From Pseudoflavonifractor sp. 60 (lineage in GTDB: Bacteria > Bacillota > Clostridia > Oscillospirales > Oscillospiraceae), in the NCBI RefSeq assembly GCF_009911645.1, contig NZ_QWKI01000102.1, forward strand, positions 1 to 47,483: a DNA stretch of 47,483 nucleotides. Direction: 5' to 3'. Under the pieces are notes generated by a model. It saw only the letters and a list, made by a program, of their open reading frames with translations, was not told the DNA's origin and searched no databases. The position numbers and the translations under genes were made by a program. Of the stretch, positions 32,148 to 40,419 are shown piece by piece. The stretch's first letter is position 1. Each line of letters starts with the position of its first letter.

Positions 32148-32400
32148 TTGCCGCCCATCCCCATGGGAGCGGTGGTCACCGCCTCTGGCACCGGGGCCGA
32201 GATGAACGGCGGCGCGGTGATAACCCATGGGGAAAAGAAAATTAAAACCGGCATTTTTGCCGCCGCCCCCCCGCTTTGCTGTGCTGGACCCGGACGATAC
32301 CATGTCTGTTCCCTTTGCGAAGGTCATGTCCAAAGCCTTTGATACCCTGAGCCACGCTATGGAAACCTACTTTGACCAAGCGGACCGGGACAATGTGTCC
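32148..32400 (+). pseudogene. Decayed iron-containing alcohol dehydrogenase fragment
   Basis: Reading IPMGAVVTASGTGAEMNGGAV, ITHGEKKIKTG then, after a frameshift in a run of C (32266-32272), RFAVLDPDDTMSVP and AFDTLSHAMETYFDQ. These are consecutive segments of butanol/iron alcohol dehydrogenases (VVTASGTGSEMN; ILDPxYT; DxLSHxMExYF). Both ends are missing. Confidence 0.8.
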
Positions 32401-32414
32401 AACGGTATTACAGT

Positions 32415-32454
32415 AAAAAGCCCTTACCAACGTTTCCATCGGTAAGGGCTTTTT
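32415..32454. terminator. Terminator at the island/guaA boundary
   Basis: AAAAAGCCCTTACC (32415-32428) pairs with GGTAAGGGCTTTTT (32441-32454); a good bidirectional terminator. The 165 bp from here to the guaA stop hold nothing that I recognise. Confidence 0.9.
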
Positions 32455-32619
32455 AATATGGATTTTGTAATCCACAAGCCGCAAAGGAGCACTTTTCACC
32501 TGCAATCCACCGGAGATACAGAGTGATACGGCCTATGGGAAGCGTTATCAAATTGTTATCAAGGGAGGGGTACAAAACCGTCTATCCGTTGTGCCGCAAC
32601 GGGTTCAAGAGCTGAAAAT

Positions 32620-33909
32620 TCACTCCCACTCGATGGTCCCGGTGGGCTTAGGGGTCAGATCGAAGAGAACCCGGTTGACTCCCTTGACCTCGCTGGTAAT
32701 GCGGGCGGTAATGTGCTGGAGCAGGTCGAAGGGCACGTTCTCCACGGTGGCGGTCATGGCGTCCACGGTGTTGACAGCGCGGATAATCACGCACCACTCG
32801 TCGGTACGCCGGTTGTCCCGGACGCCCACCGATTTCAGGTCGGGGATAGCGGTAAAGTACTGCCAGACTTTGCCCTCCAGGCCATTTTTGGCGAACTCCT
32901 CTCTCAAAATGGCGTCCGACTCCCGGACGGCCTCCAGGCGGTCCCGGGTTATGGCCCCCAGGCAGCGCACCCCCAGGCCGGGGCCGGGGAAGGGCTGGCG
33001 GTACACCATGCTGTCGGGCAGACCCAGAGCTTTGCCGCAGGCGCGGACCTCATCCTTAAAGAGCATCTTCAGCGGCTCCACCAGCTCAAAGTCCAAATCC
33101 TCGGGCAGGCCGCCCACATTATGGTGGCTCTTGACGGCCTTGACGGTCTTGGTACCACTCTCGATGATGTCGGGGTAGATGGTGCCCTGGCCCAGGAATT
33201 TGATGCCGTCCAGCTTGCGGGCCTCCTCCTCAAACACCCGGATAAATTCAGCGCCGATGATCTTTCGCTTCTGTTCCGGGTCGGCCACACCGGCCAGCTT
33301 GTCCAGGAAGCGATCCACGGCGTCCACATAGACCAGGTTGGCATCCATCTCATCCCGGAAGACCTTCACCACCTGCTCAGGCTCGCCCTTGCGCAGCAGG
33401 CCGTGGTTCACGTGGACGCAGGTGAGCTGTTTGCCGATGGCCTTAATGAGCAGGGCGGCCACCACAGAGGAGTCCACGCCGCCGGAGAGGGCGAGCAGCA
33501 CTTTTTTGTCCCCCACCTGGCGGCGGATAAGCTCCACCTGGTCGGCGATGAAGTTGTCCATATTCCAGTTGGCCTCGGCGCCGCAGATGGAGAAGACGAA
33601 GTTCTCCAGGGCGGTTTTCCGCTGGGCGTCGCCGGCGGGCCAGGGGGCGTCTCCCCGGTGGTCCACCAGGAGGGCGGGGATATCACAGTCGTAAATCTCC
33701 TGCGCCACATCAATCTCAACCCCGTCCACCACATGGTTGGGGCCGCCGTTGAGGATGATGCCCTTTACGTTGGGCAGGGCCTTCAGCTGGGCCAGTGTAA
33801 TGTCGTGGGGGTGGATTTCGGAGTAGACCCCCAGCGCGCGGATCTCCCGGGCAATTTTAGGGTTTTCCTCACTGCCCAGGTCCAGTACTACAATCATGTC
33901 CTGTTTCAT
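32620..33909 (-). CDS. guaA: GMP synthase with shortened glutaminase domain
   Basis: GuaA converts XMP to GMP. Residues from about 120 carry the intact ATP-pyrophosphatase domain (PP-loop LSGGVDSS at 141-148) and the dimerisation domain (PFPGPGLGVRCLG, C-terminal TGTIEWE). The N-terminal class I glutaminase is only about 110 residues and not about 190. It starts normally (VVLDLGSEENPKIAREIRALGVYSE, ILNGGPN) but jumps from IPALLVDHRGD to ALENFVFSICG. This loses the nucleophile motif GICYG and the His-Glu pair. At 429 residues versus about 510 it should depend on ammonia or a separate glutaminase. AAAGGAGG precedes the ATG. Confidence 0.93.
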   Translation of the reverse strand: MKQDMIVVLDLGSEENPKIAREIRALGVYSEIHPHDITLAQLKALPNVKGIILNGGPNHVVDGVEIDVAQEIYDCDIPALLVDHRGDAPWPAGDAQRKTALENFVFSICGAEANWNMDNFIADQVELIRRQVGDKKVLLALSGGVDSSVVAALLIKAIGKQLTCVHVNHGLLRKGEPEQVVKVFRDEMDANLVYVDAVDRFLDKLAGVADPEQKRKIIGAEFIRVFEEEARKLDGIKFLGQGTIYPDIIESGTKTVKAVKSHHNVGGLPEDLDFELVEPLKMLFKDEVRACGKALGLPDSMVYRQPFPGPGLGVRCLGAITRDRLEAVRESDAILREEFAKNGLEGKVWQYFTAIPDLKSVGVRDNRRTDEWCVIIRAVNTVDAMTATVENVPFDLLQHITARITSEVKGVNRVLFDLTPKPTGTIEWE

Positions 33910-33956
33910 TCGCAGATAGCCTCCTTTGTAACATTGTGTCTCTATCCTACCATAGT

Positions 33957-34931
33957 TCAGTCCTTTTGCTCAATAGCCGGAAAAAATTCTTCCACAAAAT
34001 CCACGTGCTCCACCTGGAATGTTTTTCCGCTGAGGTGCTCCAGCGGTCCGGCGGGGGTTGTAAAGCGGAAGGTGAGCTTGTAGGAGTACAGCGCCTGACC
34101 GTGGCGGCCATACTTGCGGTTCTCCCGTTCACTTCCGTATTTACCGTCTCCCAGGAGGGGATTGCCGGCGGCGGCGAACTGGGCACGGATCTGGTGGGTC
34201 CGTCCGGTAATCAGATCACACTCTACCAGAGACAGGCCGTTTCTTACCGCCAGGGTCCTGTAGAGGGTTACGGCAGACTTGGCTCCCAGCTCAGGCCGCT
34301 TCCGGACGTAGACCTGCTTTTTCTTCTCGTCCTTAAAGAGGTAGCCCTCCAACTTGCCCGCAGGGGGGACCATTTTCCCCTGGACCACGCACAGGTAGAG
34401 CTTGGTCAGTTCCCGGTCCTTAATTTTCTGGTTCATGATCCGCAGACCCTCGGCGGTTTTGGCGGCAATGACGATGCCCCCGGTGTTCCGGTCGATGCGG
34501 TTGCACAGGGCGGGGGCAAAGGAGTTCTCACGGTAGGGGGACCACTCCTTTTTCCGATAGAGGTAGGCCTGGATGTGGGTCAGCAGGGTATTCACCCGCT
34601 CGTTTTCGTCGGGGTGGACCACCAGGCCGGGCCGCTTGTCCAGGAGCATAATGTGCTCGTCCTCGTAGAGTATGTTCAGCTTGGGCTGGTAGAGGGAGAG
34701 AAAAGCATTTTCCGGAGTTGGCCTGTCAAAAAACTCATCATTGATGTACAGATGGAGCACATCCCCCGCCACCAGACGTACATCCCGCTTGCTGCCCTTT
34801 CCATTCACCTTGACCCGCTTCAGACGGATATACTTCTGGGCCAGCGGGGCGGGGAGGAGGGGCATAGTCTTGGCCAGCCAGCGGTCCAGGCGCTGTCCGG
34901 CGTCATTTTTTCCAATGGTAAATTCTTTCAT
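33957..34931 (-). CDS. RluC/RluD-family 23S rRNA pseudouridine synthase
   Basis: A 324-residue protein with an N-terminal S4 RNA-binding domain (about 10-65, AGQRLDRWLAK, KRVKVNGK) and a pseudouridine synthase domain with the catalytic Asp in NRIDRNTGGIVIAAK near residue 150, followed by YLCVVQGK and GRTHQIRAQFA. It modifies uridines in 23S rRNA; the exact position is unclear. It lies 47 bp upstream of guaA and could be co-transcribed. A TTGACA-type -35 is seen at 35043-35038 with a weak -10. Confidence 0.9.
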   Translation of the reverse strand: MKEFTIGKNDAGQRLDRWLAKTMPLLPAPLAQKYIRLKRVKVNGKGSKRDVRLVAGDVLHLYINDEFFDRPTPENAFLSLYQPKLNILYEDEHIMLLDKRPGLVVHPDENERVNTLLTHIQAYLYRKKEWSPYRENSFAPALCNRIDRNTGGIVIAAKTAEGLRIMNQKIKDRELTKLYLCVVQGKMVPPAGKLEGYLFKDEKKKQVYVRKRPELGAKSAVTLYRTLAVRNGLSLVECDLITGRTHQIRAQFAAAGNPLLGDGKYGSERENRKYGRHGQALYSYKLTFRFTTPAGPLEHLSGKTFQVEHVDFVEEFFPAIEQKD

Positions 34932-35074
34932 AGCGGCCCTTTCTGTTCCCCGGCGCGGAGGGGATTGGGAAGATAAGTCTCCGCCGAAAGACGGCGCCGG
35001 GGATCACCAAGAATATTTCACCATATTCCCGTCCCCGTGTCAATAAATTTCGTGGAGAAATTTCCGAAAAGTAT

Positions 35075-35103
35075 TTGACATTTTGGGAAAAATTCTTTAT
35101 AAT
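35075..35103 (+). promoter_or_regulatory. Promoter of the yceD-rpmF operon
   Basis: TTGACA (35075-35080), 17 bp, TATAAT (35098-35103): a consensus vegetative promoter. Confidence 0.9.
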
Positions 35104-35157
35104 ATCCTGCGTACCATTCTGCGAGTATGGGGGAGCGTACCCCCGGGGAGGAGCGCT

Positions 35158-35661
35158 ATGCGTCTGGAGCTGCGAGATATCATCCACGTACCGGACGCAA
35201 AGAAGGCGTTCCAGTTTCAGTTGGACCTGTCCCAGGAGGAGTTCTATGGGAACAGGCCCATTGTCCGTCCTGTTCAGGTGGAGGGCTGCGTGACTAACCA
35301 TGCCGGCGCTCTGGTGCTGGAGGGGACGGCCTGTTCTGTGCTGGATCTGGTCTGCGACCGCTGTGGGAAGGAATTTTCCCGGGAAAAGGTGGTAGTTCTG
35401 GACAACCTGGTGGCCCAGGAGCTGGAGGACGAGGAAAACGATGACATCCTCCTGCTGGACGGCACTGAGCTGGACCTGGACGGTGCAGTTACGACTGCCT
35501 TCATCCTTGCAATGGATACCAAAAACCTTTGCTCAGACGACTGCAAAGGGCTGTGTGCCAAGTGTGGAGCCGACTTGAACCCCGGCCCCTGCGGGTGCAG
35601 ACCTGATGTCGATCCAAGACTGGCGGCCCTTGCGCAGCTGTTGGATAAGGAAGCTGAGTGA
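35158..35661 (+). CDS. YceD/DUF177-family protein
   Basis: A 167-residue DUF177 protein with CVTNHAGALVLEGTACSVL, the cysteine pair CDRCGKEF and a C-terminal zinc-type cluster CSDDCKGLCAKCGADLN. Bacterial YceD homologues are nearly always next to rpmF and are implicated in 23S rRNA accumulation. Here too rpmF follows after 45 bp. The ATG at 35158 has GGGGAGGAG upstream. It is the first gene of the operon. Confidence 0.9.
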   Translation: MRLELRDIIHVPDAKKAFQFQLDLSQEEFYGNRPIVRPVQVEGCVTNHAGALVLEGTACSVLDLVCDRCGKEFSREKVVVLDNLVAQELEDEENDDILLLDGTELDLDGAVTTAFILAMDTKNLCSDDCKGLCAKCGADLNPGPCGCRPDVDPRLAALAQLLDKEAE

Positions 35662-35706
35662 GTACTCAATGTGCCCTGACCGGCACAGCCGAAGGAGGTG
35701 TCACCC

Positions 35707-35895
35707 ATGGCGGTCCCCAAGGGAAAAGTATCCAAGGCCCGGCGCGATAAGCGGCGCAGCTCCCATTGGAAGCTGAAAACTCCCGGTATCGTGACTTGCC
35801 CCAAGTGCGGGGCTTACCGGCTGCCTCACCGTATGTGCAAGAATTGCCTGACCTATAACGGCCGTTCCTTCGGCCAGGTCGAGGCCCAGCAGTAA
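35707..35895 (+). CDS. rpmF: 50S ribosomal protein bL32
   Basis: A 62-residue protein starting [18 protein letters not shown], the bL32 signature, with a zinc ribbon CPKCGAY...CKNCLTYNG (C+ form). GAAGGAGG lies 9 nt before the ATG. Co-transcribed with yceD. Confidence 0.97.
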   Translation: MAVPKGKVSKARRDKRRSSHWKLKTPGIVTCPKCGAYRLPHRMCKNCLTYNGRSFGQVEAQQ

Positions 35896-35967
35896 GCACC
35901 TTTGATAAGCCCTCCGGTGACGCCGGGGGGCTTCTTCTTTTTACTCTATACCAAAGGAGAGATTGTT

Positions 35968-36672
35968 ATGATGTACCTGTATGCCCTGCTCCTGGGGATT
36001 GCCCTGGCCGCCGCTGTCCGGACCGGCCTTCCCGGGCTGGTGCTCCTGCTGGCGGTCCTGGCCTTCGTCCTCCGGCAGACGCTGCACAGGCGCGACCAGG
36101 ATTTGAAGCCCAGGAACAGCGTGGAGAGGTGGATTTTCGGCACTTACGCCAACTGGGCGCTGTATAACTATGAATATGACCCCGGCCACAGCCTTCTGGA
36201 GCCCAATTATGAAACAGCCCCCATCCTTCTGGGCGGACGCCGGGGGCCCTATCACAGCGGGGAGCAGCGGCAGTACTTTCTGGATATGCTGGACAGTCCC
36301 TGGGGGATCTACAGCAAGGAGGACCTGCTGGAGACGGTGGAGTACATGAGCGTGGGTCCCGGATTTCGGAAGTGCCGCACCAAGGCGGATCAGGCTTGGG
36401 AGCTGTGCCGCTGCACCCAGCTGCTTGCCATTGCCTTTCGTCTGGGCTGGATCAGCAGAAGGGAGATGGTCCAGCGCTCCTGCCAGGTGGGCAGATTGAT
36501 TCAAACTACCTTCTCCGGCTGGCAGGAGATGAGCGAGAGCTTTCTGGAGCGCTGCCTGCAATGGATGGAGGACCCCTCCGTGGGTGCGGACCGCCGCCGG
36601 GCCGTCCACAAGGCGCTGTGGACCCGCCCTGACAGCCCTTACTGCCTGCCCTGGGATCTGCCGCTGAAATGA
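35968..36672 (+). CDS. DUF1266-type protein with membrane anchor
   Basis: The 234-residue protein has one or two N-terminal membrane segments (MMYLYALLLGIALAAAV, LVLLLAVLAFVL) and a soluble domain. The helical part with WELCRCTQLLAIAFRLGWIS resembles DUF1266 proteins. Role unknown. The first ATG of the pair at 35968 follows AAAGGAGAG. It converges on recO with a 1-bp gap and no separate terminator. Confidence 0.6.
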   Translation: MMYLYALLLGIALAAAVRTGLPGLVLLLAVLAFVLRQTLHRRDQDLKPRNSVERWIFGTYANWALYNYEYDPGHSLLEPNYETAPILLGGRRGPYHSGEQRQYFLDMLDSPWGIYSKEDLLETVEYMSVGPGFRKCRTKADQAWELCRCTQLLAIAFRLGWISRREMVQRSCQVGRLIQTTFSGWQEMSESFLERCLQWMEDPSVGADRRRAVHKALWTRPDSPYCLPWDLPLK

Positions 36673-36673
36673 T

Positions 36674-37432
36674 CTATGGTCCCGGGTTCAGACTCTTGTA
36701 GTAGTCCAGGGTGGAAAAGCCCCGCTCCAGCTGGGTGTGGAGGTAGGCCTCGGCGGTGTCCGACAGCTGTTGGAGCTCTTCCCCCTCCAGGCGGAAGGAG
36801 AAGAGCCTTTTGGGGTCTCCGTGGAGGATGTAGTCCAGGGCGGACAGGGCCTGGAGGGAGAGGGGCATAGAGATGCCCTCGCCTACCTCGGTCTTGCACC
36901 GGGCGCAGTGGAGAACTCCCTCCCGCAGGTGAAAGCGGGGGGCCTCCGGGGGGGTGACCCCGCATACTGCGCAGCCGTCAATCAGCGGCTCATAGCCCGC
37001 CAGCGCCAGCGCCTTCCACTCAAAGGCCGCCTTGACTAGGGGCAGGGGTTTGTCTGTCATTTTGTCCAGGGCGTGGAGGCTGTTCAGCGTCAGAGACAGC
37101 AGCTCCGGACTGGGCAGACCCTCCACCGCCAGCAGCTCTGCCGCCTCGGCAAAGTAACAGCCCAGGGCCAGCCGTTCCAGGTCGGTCCTCAGCCCCTGAA
37201 ACAGCCGCTGAGTTGCCGCCTCCTTCACCGACCAGCGGCCCTGATAGTCGTAGAGCACCATCTCCGACCAGGCAAGCAGTTGACAGCCGGCGGCGATGGC
37301 GCTCCCTTTTTTCCGGCATCCCCGGGCGGATGCGGTGAGTACTCCCTGCTCCTGGGTTAATAGGGTCAGGATTTTGTCCGACTCCTTGTAGTCCACCGCC
37401 CGCAGGACCAGTGCGTTTGTGGTGATGTGCAT
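36674..37432 (-). CDS. recO: DNA repair protein RecO
   Basis: RecO helps load RecA onto SSB-coated DNA in the RecFOR pathway. The 252-residue protein begins MHITTNALVLRAVDYKESDK, the typical OB-fold N-terminus, and has a zinc-type cluster CAVCG...CARCKTEVG near residues 150-180. The ATG at 37432 follows AGGAG at 7 nt. The longer upstream frame is not RecO-like. It lies downstream of era, as in many Firmicutes. Confidence 0.93.
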   Translation of the reverse strand: MHITTNALVLRAVDYKESDKILTLLTQEQGVLTASARGCRKKGSAIAAGCQLLAWSEMVLYDYQGRWSVKEAATQRLFQGLRTDLERLALGCYFAEAAELLAVEGLPSPELLSLTLNSLHALDKMTDKPLPLVKAAFEWKALALAGYEPLIDGCAVCGVTPPEAPRFHLREGVLHCARCKTEVGEGISMPLSLQALSALDYILHGDPKRLFSFRLEGEELQQLSDTAEAYLHTQLERGFSTLDYYKSLNPGP

Positions 37433-37509
37433 GGCCACACTCCTAAATGTACAGGGGCGCAGGAGGACACCCCGCCCAAGGCTCAGGCGGGGCCGGCGTC
37501 CCCCTTGTT

Positions 37510-37656
37510 CTACAGCTTCTCTATTCTGGGCCGGAACGCCGTTCTGGCCAGCTCCTTCCAGCGGGCGTTCTCCTCCAGACGCTGGCCCGCGACAGCCAGA
37601 TAGACCTCCGGCAGGCCGGTGGCAAAAAACAATCTCCAAAGTCCCCGCTCTTCCAC
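37510..37656 (-). CDS. YqzL-like small protein between era and recO
   Basis: A 48-codon frame begins with GTG (37656), preceded by AAAGGGAGG at 8 nt, and ends at TAG 37512-37510. It reads EERGLWRLFFATGLPEVYLA and so on. The WxLFxxTGxPExYL pattern and the position between era and recO are those of the YqzL family, short Firmicute proteins of unknown function. The C-terminal part is longer and more basic than I would expect. Confidence 0.7.
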   Translation of the reverse strand: MEERGLWRLFFATGLPEVYLAVAGQRLEENARWKELARTAFRPRIEKL

Positions 37657-37724
37657 AGCGCAGCCCTCCCTTTCTTTCTGGGATTAGGCTGGCTGTTTTC
37701 ACCGGGAACTATGAGCGGGAATTT

Positions 37725-37931
37725 TTAGTCTGCCCGATGGTCCAGCTCCCTGTCAATGAGAGCGCCCGCCAGCTCAAAGGCCTTCACTCTGCGTTCTGCC
37801 AACGTGATCTGGGCTCGATACCGCTCCGGCCTCTCCTTGGCCCGCAGGGTGCGGATTGCCGCCCGCAGCTTGTGCAGGGTGGAGTCGATCTGTCGTTTTG
37901 CCTCGGTGAGCTCCTCCTTTGAAAAATCCAT
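37725..37931 (-). CDS. Small coiled-coil hypothetical protein downstream of era
   Basis: A 68-residue, highly charged, helical protein (MDFSKEELTEAKRQIDSTLH, then RAQITLAERRVKAFELA). It starts 1 bp after the era stop with AAAGGAG upstream, so it is translated from the era transcript. No family recognised. Confidence 0.75.
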   Translation of the reverse strand: MDFSKEELTEAKRQIDSTLHKLRAAIRTLRAKERPERYRAQITLAERRVKAFELAGALIDRELDHRAD

Positions 37932-37932
37932 A

Positions 37933-38826
37933 CTACTCCTTTCGGTAGCCAAAGTTCTGAATGGCCGCCGGGTTGTCTCGCCAGTTCTCCTTCACCTTGA
38001 CCCAGGTTTTGAGGAACACCTTGGTCCCCATGAATTTTTCCATGTCCTGCCGGGCAAGGGTGGATGCCTTTTTCAGCATAGCGCCCCCTTTGCCGATGAT
38101 AATACCCTTGTGACTGTTCTTCTCGCAGTAGATGGTGGCCTCCACCTCGACCAGCTCGTCGTCCCGCTCCGCAAAACGGGTGATCTCCACTGCGGTGCCG
38201 TGGGGGATCTCCTTGTCCAGCAGCAGGAGCAGCTTTTCCCGCATGATTTCTGCCATCATCTGCCGCTCGGGCTGGTCAGAGGTCATCTCCTCGGGGAAGA
38301 GCTGGGGGCCCTCGGGGAGGTAGCCCTCCAGTACGTCCAGCAGTTCCTTAACCCCCTGACCGGTTTTGGCGGAGATGGGGACCACCTCGTCGAAGCTGTG
38401 GGCGGCGCTGTAGACCTGGATGACCTCCAGCAGCTTTTCCTTGTGCTCCAGGGTATCCGCCTTGTTGATAGCCAGCACCGCCGGACAGCCCAGGGTCTTG
38501 ATGCGGGCAATCAGCTGCTGTTCCGGCTCCCCCACGTTGGGGATGGGCTCCACCAACAGGAGCACCGCGTCCACATCGGCCACCGACTCCTTCACCACAT
38601 GGACCATGTAGTCCCCCAGGCGGGTTCGGGCCCGGTGGAGGCCGGGGGTGTCCACAAAGACAAATTGGCACTCCCCACGGTTTTTGATGCCGCAGATGCG
38701 GTTTCGGGTGGTCTGGGGCTTGTTGGTGACAATGGCCACCTTCTCCCCCACAAAGGCGTTGGTCAGGGTGGACTTGCCCACATTGGGGCGGCCGCAGATG
38801 GTAATAATGCCTGATTTTTGAATCAT
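37933..38826 (-). CDS. era: GTPase Era
   Basis: Era binds the 3' end of 16S rRNA and helps 30S assembly. The 297-residue protein has G1 GRPNVGKSTL, G3 DTPGLH, G4 NKAD and G5 PISAKTG, then a C-terminal KH domain with GKGGAMLKK near residue 250. It is part of the ybeY-to-recO gene group on the minus strand. Length is typical. Confidence 0.97.
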   Translation of the reverse strand: MIQKSGIITICGRPNVGKSTLTNAFVGEKVAIVTNKPQTTRNRICGIKNRGECQFVFVDTPGLHRARTRLGDYMVHVVKESVADVDAVLLLVEPIPNVGEPEQQLIARIKTLGCPAVLAINKADTLEHKEKLLEVIQVYSAAHSFDEVVPISAKTGQGVKELLDVLEGYLPEGPQLFPEEMTSDQPERQMMAEIMREKLLLLLDKEIPHGTAVEITRFAERDDELVEVEATIYCEKNSHKGIIIGKGGAMLKKASTLARQDMEKFMGTKVFLKTWVKVKENWRDNPAAIQNFGYRKE

Positions 38827-38874
38827 TAGGTGATCCTCACTTTCTTTCCGGGGGTGAGCAGTTGCCCGGACTGT

Positions 38875-39453
38875 TCAGCTTGCGTCAATCAAGGTATAAT
38901 GCCCCCAGTTTTGGGGGGAGAAGCGTGTTTTTTTCCGATTTGCAGCAAACCAATCGGATAAGACCCGCTCAGAGAGGAAATTTTTCATTTCCGTATTCTC
39001 GGGGTTTGACGTCTGGTAGGTCAGCGTTCTGTCGTCCACGCGGTAGACATACTCGTACCACTCCTGCGCTCCATCGACCGTAATCAGATAATCAATATAC
39101 AGAATGCGGTTGGACATATTAAAGTCGAGGATGATTTTGTGCCCCTCCTCTAGAAAACGGCTGTCGTAGTGCTCATATACACTGTTCCCCATCCAAATGG
39201 AACCGCGGTCGGCGTCTCGGGCGGGGGTTTGCAGCTGGGGAATGTCCTCAAACAGATACCGTGGGTTTTTGAGCATGGACCATACGAAGTCGGAATGAAC
39301 ACGGCTGTAATACATCTGGTCAAACACGTTTTGAACACGAAAAAAGGTGCAGTAAGCCCACGCCGCCGCCGCGGCAAGGACTGCTGTCAGGACCAAAAGG
39401 CGTACCCGGCGGCCCCTCTTGTCCGCCGTGCCCCTTCTGCTGTTTTGCTCCAA
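38875..39453 (-). CDS. Membrane-anchored protein of unknown function
   Basis: A 192-residue protein with a basic N-terminus (RRGTADKRGRRVR), one membrane segment (LLVLTAVLAAAAAWAYCTF) and an extracytoplasmic domain containing YYSRVHSDFVWSMLKNPRY and WYEYVYRVDDRTLTY. No family recognised. The only sensible start is TTG at 39453, without a strong ribosome binding site, 10 nt after the preceding gene, so it probably depends on translational coupling. It lies in the ybeY-era interval. Confidence 0.6.
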   Translation of the reverse strand: MEQNSRRGTADKRGRRVRLLVLTAVLAAAAAWAYCTFFRVQNVFDQMYYSRVHSDFVWSMLKNPRYLFEDIPQLQTPARDADRGSIWMGNSVYEHYDSRFLEEGHKIILDFNMSNRILYIDYLITVDGAQEWYEYVYRVDDRTLTYQTSNPENTEMKNFLSERVLSDWFAANRKKTRFSPQNWGHYTLIDAS

Positions 39454-39463
39454 GGTCCAGTGA

Positions 39464-39646
39464 TTACGGCTTCAAAAAATGCTTCTCCACAAAGCGGATG
39501 GCAAACAGCATCCCACAGGCGATGGCGCAGGTGGTGAGGTAGGGGGTCAGGTCAAACTCAAAGTTCCACTCCCTCCCGGTGGCCTCCTCCTCGTAGTCGT
39601 CAAATTCGTCCTCAACCTCCACAGGGATCAGCTTGATTTTTTTCAT
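39464..39646 (-). CDS. Small single-pass membrane protein
   Basis: A 60-residue protein with an acidic N-terminal half (EVEDEFDDYEEEATG) and one membrane segment (LTTCAIACGMLFAIRFV). It overlaps the stop of the upstream lipoprotein gene by ATGA. Function unknown. Confidence 0.65.
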   Translation of the reverse strand: MKKIKLIPVEVEDEFDDYEEEATGREWNFEFDLTPYLTTCAIACGMLFAIRFVEKHFLKP

Positions 39647-40419
39647 GGTGATTTCTCCTTTCTTGTTTCATGTTCAGTGGGCGCTCCATGGTAGTCCAAG
39701 TCTTCCCACTTTAACTGTTCCGTCAAATACGCGCTGGAACCCGTGGGAAATTCAGCGCGGTATACCTCTGTCAATTGCCCGTCTACCCGGTCCTCCACAG
39801 TGAGCACAAAGGGCGTATTTGGATCGCTCCGCTCCTTGAGAAACGTCTCAATCTGCCGTACACAGACCAGCTCGCCGCCAATCCACCGGTAGATTGGAGT
39901 CCAGCCGTCGCCGGCGCCGCTGGAACGGCTCCAGCCGGAGATGGTCTCCGTCTCCGCATCCAAATGGGGGGAGGGGATCTGGAAATAGGCTGGCACCTCG
40001 GTAAACAGGCCCTGTTCTTCGTCCCAGACCATACAGTGGTAGACCCCCACCTGGACGCCCTGGGTATACAGATAGGTGAAATCCGAGTAGCCGTCAAAAT
40101 TTACGTCCACAATCTCATGGACTCCGAAGCTCACGGTTGTCCAGTCCTGGGTTTGGATGGGCTGGCTCATGTCCGCCGGATTCCAGACGGACAGGCGCAT
40201 GGAAACTTCCCGCCCCTCCCGCTCCGTTCCCAGCTCCGGAGTCACCAGCAGAGTACCCAGCTGCCCGCCGGTGTCCACCAGGAAGGCGTCGTGGGTGTCG
40301 TCGATGGGCTGTTCCGCCAGCAGCTCCTGGGCGGTCTTGGCCGGCAGGGCGGAGGGGGCCGCCTGGCAGCCGGCCAGCAGGAGGGTACACAACAGCAGGC
40401 ACGTAGCCCTAGACCTCAT
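39643..40419 (-). CDS. Putative lipoprotein
   Basis: A 258-residue protein with a lipoprotein signal (MRSRATCLLLCTLLLAGCQA; Cys18 in the LLAGC lipobox). The middle reads VDVNFDGYSDFTYLYTQG, an FG-GAP/VCBS-like aspartate-rich segment seen in surface proteins. It overlaps the 3' end of ybeY by 11 nt, so the three envelope genes belong to the ybeY-era transcript. Role unknown. Confidence 0.7.
   Translation of the reverse strand: MRSRATCLLLCTLLLAGCQAAPSALPAKTAQELLAEQPIDDTHDAFLVDTGGQLGTLLVTPELGTEREGREVSMRLSVWNPADMSQPIQTQDWTTVSFGVHEIVDVNFDGYSDFTYLYTQGVQVGVYHCMVWDEEQGLFTEVPAYFQIPSPHLDAETETISGWSRSSGAGDGWTPIYRWIGGELVCVRQIETFLKERSDPNTPFVLTVEDRVDGQLTEVYRAEFPTGSSAYLTEQLKWEDLDYHGAPTEHETRKEKSP

Noticed and set aside
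32600-32612. GGGTTCAAG as a tRNA T-loop
   Set aside because: No acceptor, D or anticodon arms can be built around it.
32590-32660. guaA 3' end as an integration site for the adjacent island
   Set aside because: guaA is a known hotspot, but no integrase and no second copy of the guaA end were found near 29480-29530 or elsewhere in the window.
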